In this document: piece by piece, positions 8,816 to 17,743 of the stretch | How the letters are laid out: the number at the start of each line of letters is the position of its first letter | Position numbering within the stretch: position 1 is the first letter of the stretch | Assembly (NCBI GenBank): GCA_024227135.1 | Contig: JAAELC010000293.1 | Span: forward strand, 1 to 60,858 | DNA from: Gammaproteobacteria bacterium | GTDB lineage: Bacteria > Pseudomonadota > Gammaproteobacteria > Chromatiales > Chromatiaceae | Direction of reading: 5' to 3' | Length of the DNA stretch: 60,858 nt | Position numbers and translations under genes: made by a program | Notes under the pieces: generated by a model | Seen by the model: only the letters and a program-made list of their open reading frames with translations | What the model was told of the DNA's origin: nothing | Database searches by the model: none

Positions 8816-9621
8816 ATCTGGATGAATCACCAGGTTGTCTCCTTCCCGCCATTGGATAGATCCATCCATGGAATGTGTTAACGTGTACGCTTTTTCAAAC
8901 CCTACTGGATTCGTATCTCTATTGCTCTGATAAAGCTGCCTTCCTTGAGCGTTTGTACATCATAATTATATTCCTTGTTTAACTGACGTTAACCTGCCAG
9001 GTGCATAAAATAGACTGCATGGGAACGTTTTCGCGTTATAAAAAGCAGTATTATCTGGACTGAACAGCATGTAACTTAACCTCACTAGGAGTGAACTTAA
9101 GCCACATAGAATAATTGCCTGAATTACACTATATTTATGTTTGATACAAGCACGCAGAAAACATAAAAAGTGGTCTCCGGATTGGCGGATGTTCGCTCAA
9201 ACCGGTGAGATGGCAAAAAGGACATGTTCAGAGGTACGGTAAGCCGATACATCAAACCGCATCTATTGTGCAAAAAGTGAGGCCTGTTTTCTCAGCAGAC
9301 GCGATCGGTGCGGTTCGCTCCACTCACCGACATCCTACGTAATTGCCGTAACGAAGCCACACAGGTTTCTCACTGAAATCCTTGGCTTCCGAATTCTGCA
9401 CTGCTATTACCCTGCATGGCTCAACTTCACCGGAAGTGCAGATAAGCCGCACCCTCCTTTGCCCGGAAGAGGTCGCTCTTTACTGGGCGAAAATCCAACC
9501 CTGTCGAAAATTTGTGCAACCGGCAGGTAAAGCTTGAATTTGCTGTGCCTGTTGGCTGTTTTCCTAACAGTTACGTTTGTCTCGCTTTACAAATCAATCA
9601 GTTGATTTTCAAGATACTGTG
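8816..9621. other. 800-base intergenic region between convergent genes
   Basis: A long region relatively rich in A+T between the 3' ends of the HMA gene and the response-regulator gene. No ORF with coding character or recognisable RNA gene was found. Near its right end a short perfect hairpin (AAATCAA at 9591-9597, TTGATTT at 9602-9608, 4-base loop) sits 14 bases beyond the response-regulator stop and may end that transcript, though no T-run follows. A GC-rich segment near 9300-9345 looks like a degenerate palindromic intergenic repeat. Confidence 0.4.
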
Positions 9622-11016
9622 TTACTCTTCGCCAATATCCTCATCTGCATTCAGATGGGTAGGTGGCTTCAGTTTATAATGCCGGATCATGCGCCGCAAT
9701 CTTGGTCGTGAGATGTCCAGCACGGTGCATGCTTGCCCCCGGTGCCAGCTTGTGGCATCGAGCACCCGCTTGATATGTTCCCGCTCTACCTCCTCCAGGC
9801 TCCACTGATCCAGAGGCTTTTCTATCATGGTTGTGTGGGTCGATGGCCAGTTGCTGATACACAAGTGGTCGGGCAGCAAGTCCCTGTTGAGGGTGTCGCC
9901 GTGGGACAGTGCAACTGTTTTCATGAGTACGTTTTCCAGTTCCCGGATATTCCCTGGCCAGTCATAAGTTTCCAGACAGTCCACAGCGTCCCATGATATG
10001 TGGGTAATGTTTCTGCGCAGTTCGCGATTGATCCGTCCGAGCAGGGTTTGCACCAGGTCTTTGAGGTCTTCTTTGCGTTCTCTCAGGGGCGGTAGATGGA
10101 TATTGACCACTTGCAGGCGGTAGTAGAGGTCTTCCCGAAACAGGCCATCCTTGACTTTCTGCTCCAAATCCACATTAGTGGCGGTGATAATGCGCGCATC
10201 TGTTGTATGGACCTGTTTCGCTCCCAGCGGGGTGAACTCCTTGTATTGCAGCACTCTGAGTAACTTTGCCTGCATGGACTGGGATATTTCACCGATTTCG
10301 TCGAGAAAAATGGTGCCGCCACGGGCCAGGGAAAACTTACCCTCCTGCTTGACAACCGCTCCGGTGAAGGCCCCTTTTTCATGTCCAAACATATCCGATT
10401 CGAGCAGCGTCTCCACCAGCGCTGCACAATTGACGGCGACAAAAGGGCCTTCCGGATGATCCCCGGCACGGTGAATGGCGCGGGCAACCAGTTCTTTGCC
10501 GGTACCGGATTCGCCTGTGATGAGTACCGTGGCAGGGCTTTTTGCAACCATGCCGATGGTTTTGAAAATTTCTTTCATTACCCGGCTGCGTCCGACCATC
10601 GTCAGTTGGTTGACTTCAGCCGTGGTTCGGGTAGAAAGCAGGTCTTCATCCGCACCGCCTGATGAGAGCAGTTTAGCGATCGCGGCATCCAATTCATCGA
10701 TGTCGATGGGTTTGTGGATATATTCTTCCGCCCCCCTCTGCATTGCTTCGATGGTACTTTCCATGTCATGGAAGGCGGTAATCATGATTACTTTAAGACC
10801 GGGTATCTCCTGCTTGAAGAGCGGTAGTCCCTCCAGTCCCGAGCGACCCGGCATGCGGATATCCAGTATCAGCAGGTCTGGCGGATTATTTCGGCTGCTG
10901 TTCAGTCCTTCATCGACACTGTATGCCGTGCTTACACTGTGTTCCTGACCACGCAGGTGCAACTGCAGGGTACGGCAGCTGGCAGCATCGTCGTCAACAA
11001 TCAGAATATTACTCAC
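9622..11016 (-). CDS. NtrC-family sigma54-dependent response regulator
   Basis: A 464-residue three-domain activator. The N-terminal receiver domain has phospho-acceptor Asp52 (in LLILDIRMPG), acidic residues D8-D10 and the K of HKPID. The central AAA+ domain shows Walker A GESGTGKE, an intact GAFTGA loop that contacts sigma54, and Walker B-type GGTIFLDEIGE. The C-terminus is a Fis-type helix-turn-helix (HIKRVLDATSWHRGQACTVL...RPRLRRMIRHYKL). Its start overlaps the stop of the upstream histidine kinase gene (ATGA), so the two form one two-component system. Convincing sigma54 promoter matches precede the divergent genes at 24629 and 23773 in the same island, the probable targets. Confidence 0.95.
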   Translation of the reverse strand: MSNILIVDDDAASCRTLQLHLRGQEHSVSTAYSVDEGLNSSRNNPPDLLILDIRMPGRSGLEGLPLFKQEIPGLKVIMITAFHDMESTIEAMQRGAEEYIHKPIDIDELDAAIAKLLSSGGADEDLLSTRTTAEVNQLTMVGRSRVMKEIFKTIGMVAKSPATVLITGESGTGKELVARAIHRAGDHPEGPFVAVNCAALVETLLESDMFGHEKGAFTGAVVKQEGKFSLARGGTIFLDEIGEISQSMQAKLLRVLQYKEFTPLGAKQVHTTDARIITATNVDLEQKVKDGLFREDLYYRLQVVNIHLPPLRERKEDLKDLVQTLLGRINRELRRNITHISWDAVDCLETYDWPGNIRELENVLMKTVALSHGDTLNRDLLPDHLCISNWPSTHTTMIEKPLDQWSLEEVEREHIKRVLDATSWHRGQACTVLDISRPRLRRMIRHYKLKPPTHLNADEDIGEE

Positions 11017-13613
11017 GGTTTTTCCTCCTCGTATCCGGTGTTGCTCGCTGGTGGTGTCACTGGTATCGTTACAGAAACACAGGTTCCCTGAGGTTGATTG
11101 GGAAGCACGTCGATCTCTGCCTGGTGTTGTTCGAGGATACGATTGACGATAGCCAGACCGAGTCCGGTTCCTTTGGCCCGGGTAGTAAAATAGGGTTCAA
11201 AAATTCGCTCGGCATCTCCTTTGTCGATACCGCGGCCATTGTCACAGACTTCGATTCTGATGGAGGTACCGTTCTGCCCAAGTTCAATCATGGCATCGAT
11301 AACAATCTTTGGTTTTGGGTTGTTTTCGGTAGCTTGTATGGCATTGGTCAACAGGTTGGAGAATACCTGTCTCAGCTTGGTGGCATCCACAAAAAGCGTT
11401 GGAAGCCCTGGATGGTAGCGAGTCACCATCTCGACTTCGTACTCTTCGATACGCCGCTGGGAGATACCGACGGCCATGTCGATGACTTTGTCGATACTGA
11501 TCCAGTCGGGTTTCAGCGCATCAGGCCTGGAGTAGGTGAGCATGTCTGACAGGATCTCCTCCATGTATCGAATCTGATCCATGGAAATCTGATGTAGCTC
11601 TTCGATTTCCTCGTTGGTTTCCGTGCCTGCCTGCTTACCCAGTATCTGTACCGTCATTTTCACCGAAGAAAGGGGATTGCGAAGGTCATGGGCTATCATA
11701 CTGGCCATACGTCCCATAGTCGTCAGGGCCTGAGTTCTGGCCAATTCACGATTCTGTTCCTCAACTTCCTGCTCCAGACGTTTTCGTTCGGTTATATCTT
11801 CTTTAACCGCGATAAAATTCGTTATCTCCCGTTGTGGATTCCGGATGGCTGAGATGGAGGCGGATTCCCAGTAGAGTTCTCCGGATTTCTTGCGGTTATG
11901 AAACTCACCCCGCCATTCACCACCGGATACCACGGTCTTCCAGAGATTGCTATATTCCAGGGAACTGGTCTCTCCGGACTTGAGCAGGCGTGGATTCCTG
12001 CCAATGACCTCTTCTATGGTATAGCCGGACACTTCGGTGAACTTAGGGTTCGCGTACTCGATCAGTCCTTTGTTGTCGGTGATGAGGACGATGCTGGGGC
12101 TTTGCTCAACAGCCCGGAATAGCTTTCTCAACTCTTCTTCCGTTCGACGCTGTTCGGTAATGTCCTCACCGATAGCGGTGACGCCGATCGTTGCCCCGTC
12201 GGTGTCATAGGAAAGCGTGTTGTTCCAGGCGACGAGACGCAGGTCACCGTTACGATTTCTGATTCGGCTTTCGAAACGCGAGGGCAGGCTTTCCGGACTT
12301 TTCATCCAGTTCTGGACCTGATCCAGCTCAGTCTGCAGGTCGGTTGATACGAAGCGATCCAGCCACCGGGCACCAACTACCTCATCGTGTTCCCAGCCGG
12401 TCAGGCGGAGAAAAAAATCATTACAGAAGGTTATTCTGCCGCTTCGGTCAAGAGCGACGGCAGCCAGATTGATATTTTCCAGGGTATGGCGGAAGCGTTG
12501 TTCGTAGTCCCGTTGTGATACCGCCTTTCGGTGTCGCTGATGAGAGGTGGTCAGAAACCAGGAGCCCAGTGCAAGCAAGCCCAACATGGATAGATAGAGC
12601 GCCAGATGGTTTTGAATGAAAAAGGGAAACGTAGCTGATAACTCCCGGGAACCAACCTGGGATACAATTTTCCAGAAACGGTTTCTACCCTGTGCGGAAT
12701 CCATTGGAACACTATCCGAATCGACGACCGACATTGCGATTTCCAAGGGATGGATGGTGGTAAATGTAAAGAGTCCGTTGACGGTTCGGAACTGCCCCAC
12801 CATTTCCCGCTGAATCCGCTCCCATGCCTGGGGATAGCGCTGACTGAACAGGGTATCCTTATCCAGCATGAATCCCCACTCGTCGGCATCATCAGGGCTG
12901 CTGAGCCAGAATCCCTGGTTGTTGAGCAACGCCACGTGATCCGCAATGTTTGCAGCAGCCTGGATAAAGTTATCGATCAATCGGCTGCCCAGGTAGTTGA
13001 GAACCACAATACCCTGTTTGCGTCCATCCGAGTCGAAAACCGGGGTGCTGAATCGCATCATGGGTTTCAGGGGACGCTCAATCTCCCCTTCCTCTACGTT
13101 GAGATCCAGTGGTGACAGGTAGAATCTTCCCTTCTCGAGGGTGATGGCCCGGGGGAAATAGTATCGCTCGGATTTGTTTTGCAGCTCCGATCCGGGAACA
13201 CTCGCTGGCTTGCCATCGTTGTAGTTGATTCGAACGACCTCACGACCCAAGTTGTCCAGGTAGCGGATCTGGTCGTACAGACGTTTGTTTTTTGAAAAGG
13301 CGACAAATTTTCTGCTGATATGTAGATCCCGTTCGGCCTCGGATTGTTCGAACAACCTCTGGCGCTCGATGTTCTCGGACAGAAACATCAGATCGCCCAC
13401 TACGCCGGTGATGTCGCTTGTCAGTGTTCGTCTTGCCAGGTCCACATTGAGCTTCTCCCGGGCTTGTCGGGTGGCACTCTCTGTGGTGTAGAAGCTGTAG
13501 TAGTGCATGGACCCGACGATCGTCAGCACACCGCAGAGGGGCAAAAACAGCCCGAGAAATCCCCTGATGAAACTCAGACGGGTCAGTGGAGCTGGAGGCG
13601 GTGTTATGGGCAT
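11013..13613 (-). CDS. Membrane-bound PAS histidine kinase partner of the sigma54 activator
   Basis: An 866-residue sensor kinase. It has a transmembrane helix near residues 15-33, a large periplasmic sensor domain (about 35-330, dCache-like), and a second transmembrane helix near 345-365. Two PAS domains follow (about 375-500 and 505-625), each ending in a PAC-like segment (GEDITEQ, VKEDITERK). The HisKA domain has His642 in the motif AHDLRNPLSS, and the HATPase domain has CDNGRGID and GTGLGLAIV. The periplasmic part should sense an external ligand; PAS domains may bind haem, flavin or small molecules, but no haem-binding signature is clear. It overlaps the response-regulator gene by 4 bases and the small membrane protein gene upstream by 10. 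Confidence 0.93.
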   Translation of the reverse strand: MPITPPPAPLTRLSFIRGFLGLFLPLCGVLTIVGSMHYYSFYTTESATRQAREKLNVDLARRTLTSDITGVVGDLMFLSENIERQRLFEQSEAERDLHISRKFVAFSKNKRLYDQIRYLDNLGREVVRINYNDGKPASVPGSELQNKSERYYFPRAITLEKGRFYLSPLDLNVEEGEIERPLKPMMRFSTPVFDSDGRKQGIVVLNYLGSRLIDNFIQAAANIADHVALLNNQGFWLSSPDDADEWGFMLDKDTLFSQRYPQAWERIQREMVGQFRTVNGLFTFTTIHPLEIAMSVVDSDSVPMDSAQGRNRFWKIVSQVGSRELSATFPFFIQNHLALYLSMLGLLALGSWFLTTSHQRHRKAVSQRDYEQRFRHTLENINLAAVALDRSGRITFCNDFFLRLTGWEHDEVVGARWLDRFVSTDLQTELDQVQNWMKSPESLPSRFESRIRNRNGDLRLVAWNNTLSYDTDGATIGVTAIGEDITEQRRTEEELRKLFRAVEQSPSIVLITDNKGLIEYANPKFTEVSGYTIEEVIGRNPRLLKSGETSSLEYSNLWKTVVSGGEWRGEFHNRKKSGELYWESASISAIRNPQREITNFIAVKEDITERKRLEQEVEEQNRELARTQALTTMGRMASMIAHDLRNPLSSVKMTVQILGKQAGTETNEEIEELHQISMDQIRYMEEILSDMLTYSRPDALKPDWISIDKVIDMAVGISQRRIEEYEVEMVTRYHPGLPTLFVDATKLRQVFSNLLTNAIQATENNPKPKIVIDAMIELGQNGTSIRIEVCDNGRGIDKGDAERIFEPYFTTRAKGTGLGLAIVNRILEQHQAEIDVLPNQPQGTCVSVTIPVTPPASNTGYEEEKP

Positions 13614-13933
13614 TGTGCATTGATGTGACTTTTCAGACGTTCCAGATAAGGTTCGAGGGATTCCTCGCTTTGACGGGGCACCAGAAATGTCAGGCGTGCC
13701 GCGATGATGTAGGGTTTGCGGTCACCTTCTCCAGCCGGGTTTTGTTCGGTCAGCAGTTTGCGCACGTTGTCCAGAATCCGGTCCGGGTCGTCGCAGTAGC
13801 GTGGGAGGGTGATGCTGGTAGCGTACCACTGGGCCGCAGCAGATATTCCCAGTATGATCAGCATGACAATGAATACCATCTTCACCGGATGGAAAGGATT
13901 TTCCTGCGCCGGGCTCTGTTGTGACTGGTTCAT
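13604..13933 (-). CDS. Small single-pass membrane protein, unknown function
   Basis: A 109-residue protein with one transmembrane helix at about 20-37 (VFIVMLIILGISAAAQ) and a C-terminal domain probably on the periplasmic side. This domain holds two cysteines (in RYCDD and the terminal NAQCP), which could form a disulfide. I do not recognise the family. The 3' end overlaps the histidine kinase start by 10 bases, so it is co-translated with the two-component system and may modulate the sensor. Reading frame and hydrophobicity support a real gene. Confidence 0.7.
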   Translation of the reverse strand: MNQSQQSPAQENPFHPVKMVFIVMLIILGISAAAQWYATSITLPRYCDDPDRILDNVRKLLTEQNPAGEGDRKPYIIAARLTFLVPRQSEESLEPYLERLKSHINAQCP

Positions 13934-14025
13934 CTTGTGGTCAAATCCACGTTGTCTTCAAAAGCAGTTCGGCTCGATCGGCCCTGAGAGCATCGACATG
14001 GGAATTATGACTGCCGGACCCCCGG

Positions 14026-15453
14026 TTACACATTGCCTTTGATGGGGCTGAGTATCTCGCCCCCGTTCCTTTCCCGTCTGGTCTCTTTCCAGGATAGTTC
14101 CAGTGCTGCCTCGATACGCTTTGCCGTTTTCATGCCCTGATAGATGCGTTCGCGCACGGATACGCCGTCGATGTAGCTGGCGGCGAGATACAGTCCGGGC
14201 ATCCCGTCCAGGCACTCTCCAATTCTCGCCAACCTGTCCTGGTAGTCCCCGTGATAAAGGGGGAGTGCACGGGAGTGTCTATCGACACGCACATAATCCG
14301 GAAGGCCACGTATTCCCAATAGTCCTGAAAGATCCGACAGCAGATTTTCGGTCATGCTCTGATCATCCTGATCCAGTTGTTCGGGATGCCTGGAACCACC
14401 GAGGTAGCTGCTGAGCAGGGCATGACCCCGAGGAGCCCGATCCGGGAACAGGGCACTCATCCACAGGTTACCGTTGAACCTGGGGTATTCTCGTCGGGGC
14501 ACCAGAAAACCTGTGCCATCCAGAGGTTGCCGTATCTGGTTCTGCTGGAATCCAAGATGTAGCACGGCCAGTGGTGCATAGTCTATGGTTCCAAGTAAGG
14601 CGCCCAGCCTGTTGTTGCAATCCCGGACAATGTCGGCGCTGACGTCAGCTGGTGTGCTGAGGACCAGGTGGGGCACTTCCATGCGGTGTTCGTCACCTTC
14701 GAACTCCGCAGAAGCAATCCAGCCGGTGGCGTACCGTTCGATTGCGCTTGTCTTCATGCCACAACGGATGTTGACTCCGAGACAGGTACTCAAGTTATCT
14801 GTCAATTCCGACATTCCGTTTCGAAAAGAGAACGACCGGGCTCGGTTGAGGCGGTTTCGCTTGATCAGGCGATTAACCAACATCCCCAGAGTAATACTGC
14901 CGTATCGACGTTCCAGTTCGGTAAGTCGGGGTAGTACTGCCTCGGCACTGGCCTGATCCGCATCGGAGCCAAGGGTTCCGGCGATAAAGGGTTCGATGGC
15001 GGTTTCCAGAATCTCTTTGCCCAGGCGTCGACTGATAAAACTGGAAACGGATTCAGATCGGTTGTTGCCTCTCGGTATGAGGATCTCCGCTAGAAGGCGC
15101 CGTTTGGTCTGCCGGCTCCAAAGGTTCGAGAGCAGCAGCGAGTGGGCCTTCATGGGTACATGGGTCAAGTGGCCGTGACGCAGGATATAGCGTTTCACCT
15201 CTTCAGGAAGGTAGGACTTAACGGAATCCAGATCGGCCTCGTTTATCACCTGGTCTATTTCGGGCCGGTGATTGACCAATAGCCCGGCTGCTCTTTCTGT
15301 AAGGTATCCTGACTCCCGGGTGGACTGGATTTTTCCACCGGGTTGGTTTGCGGCTTCCCACAACTCGACACTGATTCCACGGCGTGCCAGCCACCAGGCC
15401 GTAGAGAGCCCGGATATCCCGCCTCCGATGATCAGTACCTGTTTCTGGTGCAT
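14026..15453 (-). CDS. hemG: HemY-type protoporphyrinogen oxidase (FAD-dependent)
   Basis: A 475-residue flavoprotein with an N-terminal dinucleotide fold (VLIIGGGISGLSTAWWLARR) and the E-A at its second strand. Family landmarks of HemY-type protoporphyrinogen IX oxidases follow: NQPGGKIQS, IEPFIAGTLGSDAD, SAEAVLPRLTELE, FRNGMSELTDNL, and a C-terminal segment GLYLAASYIDGVSVRERIYQGM. The enzyme oxidises protoporphyrinogen (or coproporphyrinogen) to the porphyrin during haem synthesis, or acts on a related tetrapyrrole. It lies in a cytochrome island next to a radical SAM protein with BchB-type domains, not among ordinary hem genes, so it may serve a dedicated tetrapyrrole route. The ATG at 15453 has no evident Shine-Dalgarno; a heptamer repeat array lies immediately upstream. 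Confidence 0.88.
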   Translation of the reverse strand: MHQKQVLIIGGGISGLSTAWWLARRGISVELWEAANQPGGKIQSTRESGYLTERAAGLLVNHRPEIDQVINEADLDSVKSYLPEEVKRYILRHGHLTHVPMKAHSLLLSNLWSRQTKRRLLAEILIPRGNNRSESVSSFISRRLGKEILETAIEPFIAGTLGSDADQASAEAVLPRLTELERRYGSITLGMLVNRLIKRNRLNRARSFSFRNGMSELTDNLSTCLGVNIRCGMKTSAIERYATGWIASAEFEGDEHRMEVPHLVLSTPADVSADIVRDCNNRLGALLGTIDYAPLAVLHLGFQQNQIRQPLDGTGFLVPRREYPRFNGNLWMSALFPDRAPRGHALLSSYLGGSRHPEQLDQDDQSMTENLLSDLSGLLGIRGLPDYVRVDRHSRALPLYHGDYQDRLARIGECLDGMPGLYLAASYIDGVSVRERIYQGMKTAKRIEAALELSWKETRRERNGGEILSPIKGNV

Positions 15454-15462
15454 AGTTTGATA

Positions 15463-15584
15463 GTTACAAGTTACAAGTTACAAGTTACAAGTTACAAGTT
15501 ACAAGTTACAAGTTACAAGTTACAAGTGGCAGGTTTCAAGTGGCAGGTTTCAAGTGGCAAGTGACGTACTCTTGTAACTTGTTT
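15463..15584. repeat. Heptamer tandem array (GTTACAA) with degenerate tail and inverted copy
   Basis: From 15463 to 15526 there are nine perfect head-to-tail copies of GTTACAA. Two copies of a 14-base unit (TGGCAGGTTTCAAG) follow. The stretch CTTGTAACTTG near 15571-15581 is the reverse complement of the array unit and could pair with it. On the minus strand the array forms the leader between the radical SAM gene and hemG, ending 9 bases before the hemG ATG. It is a simple-sequence repeat that can change length by slippage. Confidence 0.9.
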
Positions 15585-15607
15585 CTTGCTACTTGAATCT
15601 CACATAG

Positions 15608-17638
15608 CTATTTTTTCAATTCTGCTTTCATCTTGTCCAGCATCTCCCGGTCGATGATACCGAGCCCGCCGCCATCCGGGGATTGTCTGGATGAGACATA
15701 TTGTCTGATTTCAGAAAAACGGGTAACCGCCTGTGCATTCTCTTTGAGTCTTGGTACCCGTTCTCTGGCAATGTCAAAGGCATCGAAATTCAGCTCTTTC
15801 ATACCGAACCCCCTGATACGTCGCACGGCCCGCATCATCGCGCGGTTGCGGAAGCGGGTCAGGTGTTCGCTGGTAATCAGCTCCAGACCCTCCCTGTGAG
15901 CGTTGAACTCGGCAGCTTTTTTGATACCGGCTTTGACGAAATCGGGGGCGGACTCCACCCGGGCCAGGGCGGCGGGGTCCCACTGTACAAGGGTATTGCC
16001 CTGACCGGATGCCTTTTCCACATCCTGCTCCGACACCTGTGGGCTGCCCCGGAGGCGAGCTTCAGCTTCGGCCGTTGTCTCCAATCCGGGGCGGACGAAC
16101 ATGGCAGCAGCGGGGGAGCGGTCCTCCATCAAATGATCCAGGGTTTGTTCTGCACCCGGTGACCAGGTCAGGGTCCGTTGTGCGGTATCTTCTTCCTCCA
16201 GTCGCTGCAGCAGTTTGATATTAACTTCAAGACGTCCCTCGCTGCGCGCAACATCACAGGCGACCTGGAAAACGCCGTCCCGGAGAAAGCCCGGCAGGTT
16301 TTCCAGGTAAGCCCTGGCTTCAGCTGTCCAGGGTAGTCTATCCCCCGAAGTTCTGGATTCCGGTGATCCGGGTGAGTCAGAAGCCGGGATGGGGCGATTC
16401 CCGGGGAAACTGTCTCCAAAGCGTCGCGATGCCAGGGTTTTCAGATGGGCTGGGGTTACCAGGCTTTCACCCTGTTGCAGAACGTAGTCTTCCGCCCGCT
16501 TCCGCACCATCTTGCGCAGAAAGGGCGGTACCCTGTTCAAGCGACTTTCTGCTGCTTCCGACCAGTTGATCTTTACCCGCTGTTGTACACTCAGAGGTTC
16601 AATGAGGGGGGTTCCTGTGGGTTCGTGACTGCACCAGGGATCTGCATCCATGAGTGTTCCACCCATGGCCAGCGGGCGTGCACGGCAGCCGCCACATAAC
16701 TTGCGGTACTCGCATTGGCCGCATTTACCTCCCAGTTGCGGATCACGTAGCTGTTGAAAGGTACTCGAACCCTCCCAGATTTCCCAGAACGCCTGGTCTC
16801 TGATACTGCCTTCTTCATCCGGAATATAGGGACAGGCAGTGACCGCTCCTTCCGGGGTGATTCGGCAGTAGTGTATACCGGCAAGGCATCCCCCTCCTTC
16901 GTATCCCTGGGCCCGGGTCAGGGTGGAGTTGGCGTCTCTGGCATAGGCAATGCGCTTGTAGTGGGGGGCGCATCGTGCTCGAATGATCAGGTCGCTGGTG
17001 GTTTCCTGGGCTTCGATCAGTTCGGCAAGCACCTGCTCGTAACGGGCAGGCGTGATGTCCGACATGGATTCACCCCGACCGGTGCAGACCAGGAAAAAAA
17101 CATTCATCACGTGAGCGCCGGTTCCCCGGGCAAAATCGATCATCGGTCTTACTTCCTCGGCATTGTTTTCGGTTACCGAGAAATGGATCTGGAAGGGTAG
17201 TTCGTGACGACGACAATACTCGATACCCTCCAGGGTTTTTTCCCAGCTGCCGGGGCAGCCCCGGAAACTATCGTGTTTTTCAGGGTCGAGGGAGTCGAGG
17301 CTGATGCCAATGCCCATGGTTCCCGCCGCTTTCAGTGATTGAACCCGTTGTTCGGTGAGCATGATGCTGTTGCTGCCGACAACCATGGAGAGGCCCTGTT
17401 TGTTACCGTGTTCGATCAGTTGTTCCAGATCTCTCCTGAGCAGTGGCTCTCCCCCGGTGAGTACCACCATGGTTTCGTTGCTGCGGGTACAGATTTCATC
17501 CAGCAGATGTTTGACCTCATGAGTTTTCAACTCCTCATTACCGCCGCTGAGCCGTGTCTCCGCATCCATATAGCAATGGTCGCAGGCCAGATTGCACCGG
17601 CGGGTGAGGTTGATGGCGATAAGAAAAAGATCGTTCAT
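15608..17638 (-). CDS. Radical SAM/SPASM protein with four PCP_red-like (BchB C-terminal) repeats
   Basis: About 676 residues. The radical SAM core has the cluster motif C15-x3-C19-x2-C22 (RRCNLACDHCY) and the SAM-binding GGEPLLR. A SPASM-type auxiliary cluster region (about 250-340) holds many cysteines, including CGQCEYRKLCGGCRARPL. The core resembles enzymes of the NirJ/AhbC/AhbD group that alter haem side chains, although peptide-modifying SPASM enzymes look similar. The C-terminal half has four repeats of the light-independent protochlorophyllide reductase C-terminal type (pattern W-[ST]-x-E-A-x4-L-x2-VP-x-F-x-R), near residues 357, 435, 487 and 545. Start: ATG 17638 places the cluster near the N-terminus; a TTG 30 bases upstream is possible. 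Neighbours (hemG, a PCP_red universal-stress protein, CydA-like operon) point to tetrapyrrole chemistry, by inference. Confidence 0.85.
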   Translation of the reverse strand: MNDLFLIAINLTRRCNLACDHCYMDAETRLSGGNEELKTHEVKHLLDEICTRSNETMVVLTGGEPLLRRDLEQLIEHGNKQGLSMVVGSNSIMLTEQRVQSLKAAGTMGIGISLDSLDPEKHDSFRGCPGSWEKTLEGIEYCRRHELPFQIHFSVTENNAEEVRPMIDFARGTGAHVMNVFFLVCTGRGESMSDITPARYEQVLAELIEAQETTSDLIIRARCAPHYKRIAYARDANSTLTRAQGYEGGGCLAGIHYCRITPEGAVTACPYIPDEEGSIRDQAFWEIWEGSSTFQQLRDPQLGGKCGQCEYRKLCGGCRARPLAMGGTLMDADPWCSHEPTGTPLIEPLSVQQRVKINWSEAAESRLNRVPPFLRKMVRKRAEDYVLQQGESLVTPAHLKTLASRRFGDSFPGNRPIPASDSPGSPESRTSGDRLPWTAEARAYLENLPGFLRDGVFQVACDVARSEGRLEVNIKLLQRLEEEDTAQRTLTWSPGAEQTLDHLMEDRSPAAAMFVRPGLETTAEAEARLRGSPQVSEQDVEKASGQGNTLVQWDPAALARVESAPDFVKAGIKKAAEFNAHREGLELITSEHLTRFRNRAMMRAVRRIRGFGMKELNFDAFDIARERVPRLKENAQAVTRFSEIRQYVSSRQSPDGGGLGIIDREMLDKMKAELKK

Positions 17639-17743
17639 ATCAAGCTCGGTAAATAAACCTTTGTCCAAGAGAGCCGGTCGGGGTCGTGTCGTATCGATGC
17701 ACAGGCATGATTACCACGCTCATCTGGAGACGGTGGAGTTTGC

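Noticed and set aside
8816-9621. A small RNA or degraded gene in the long gap
   Set aside because: No clear promoter-terminator pair, no conserved RNA fold and no decayed coding frame could be recognised by eye.
15463-15526. CRISPR-like repeat
   Set aside because: Seven-base units lie head to tail without spacers; this is a simple tandem repeat.
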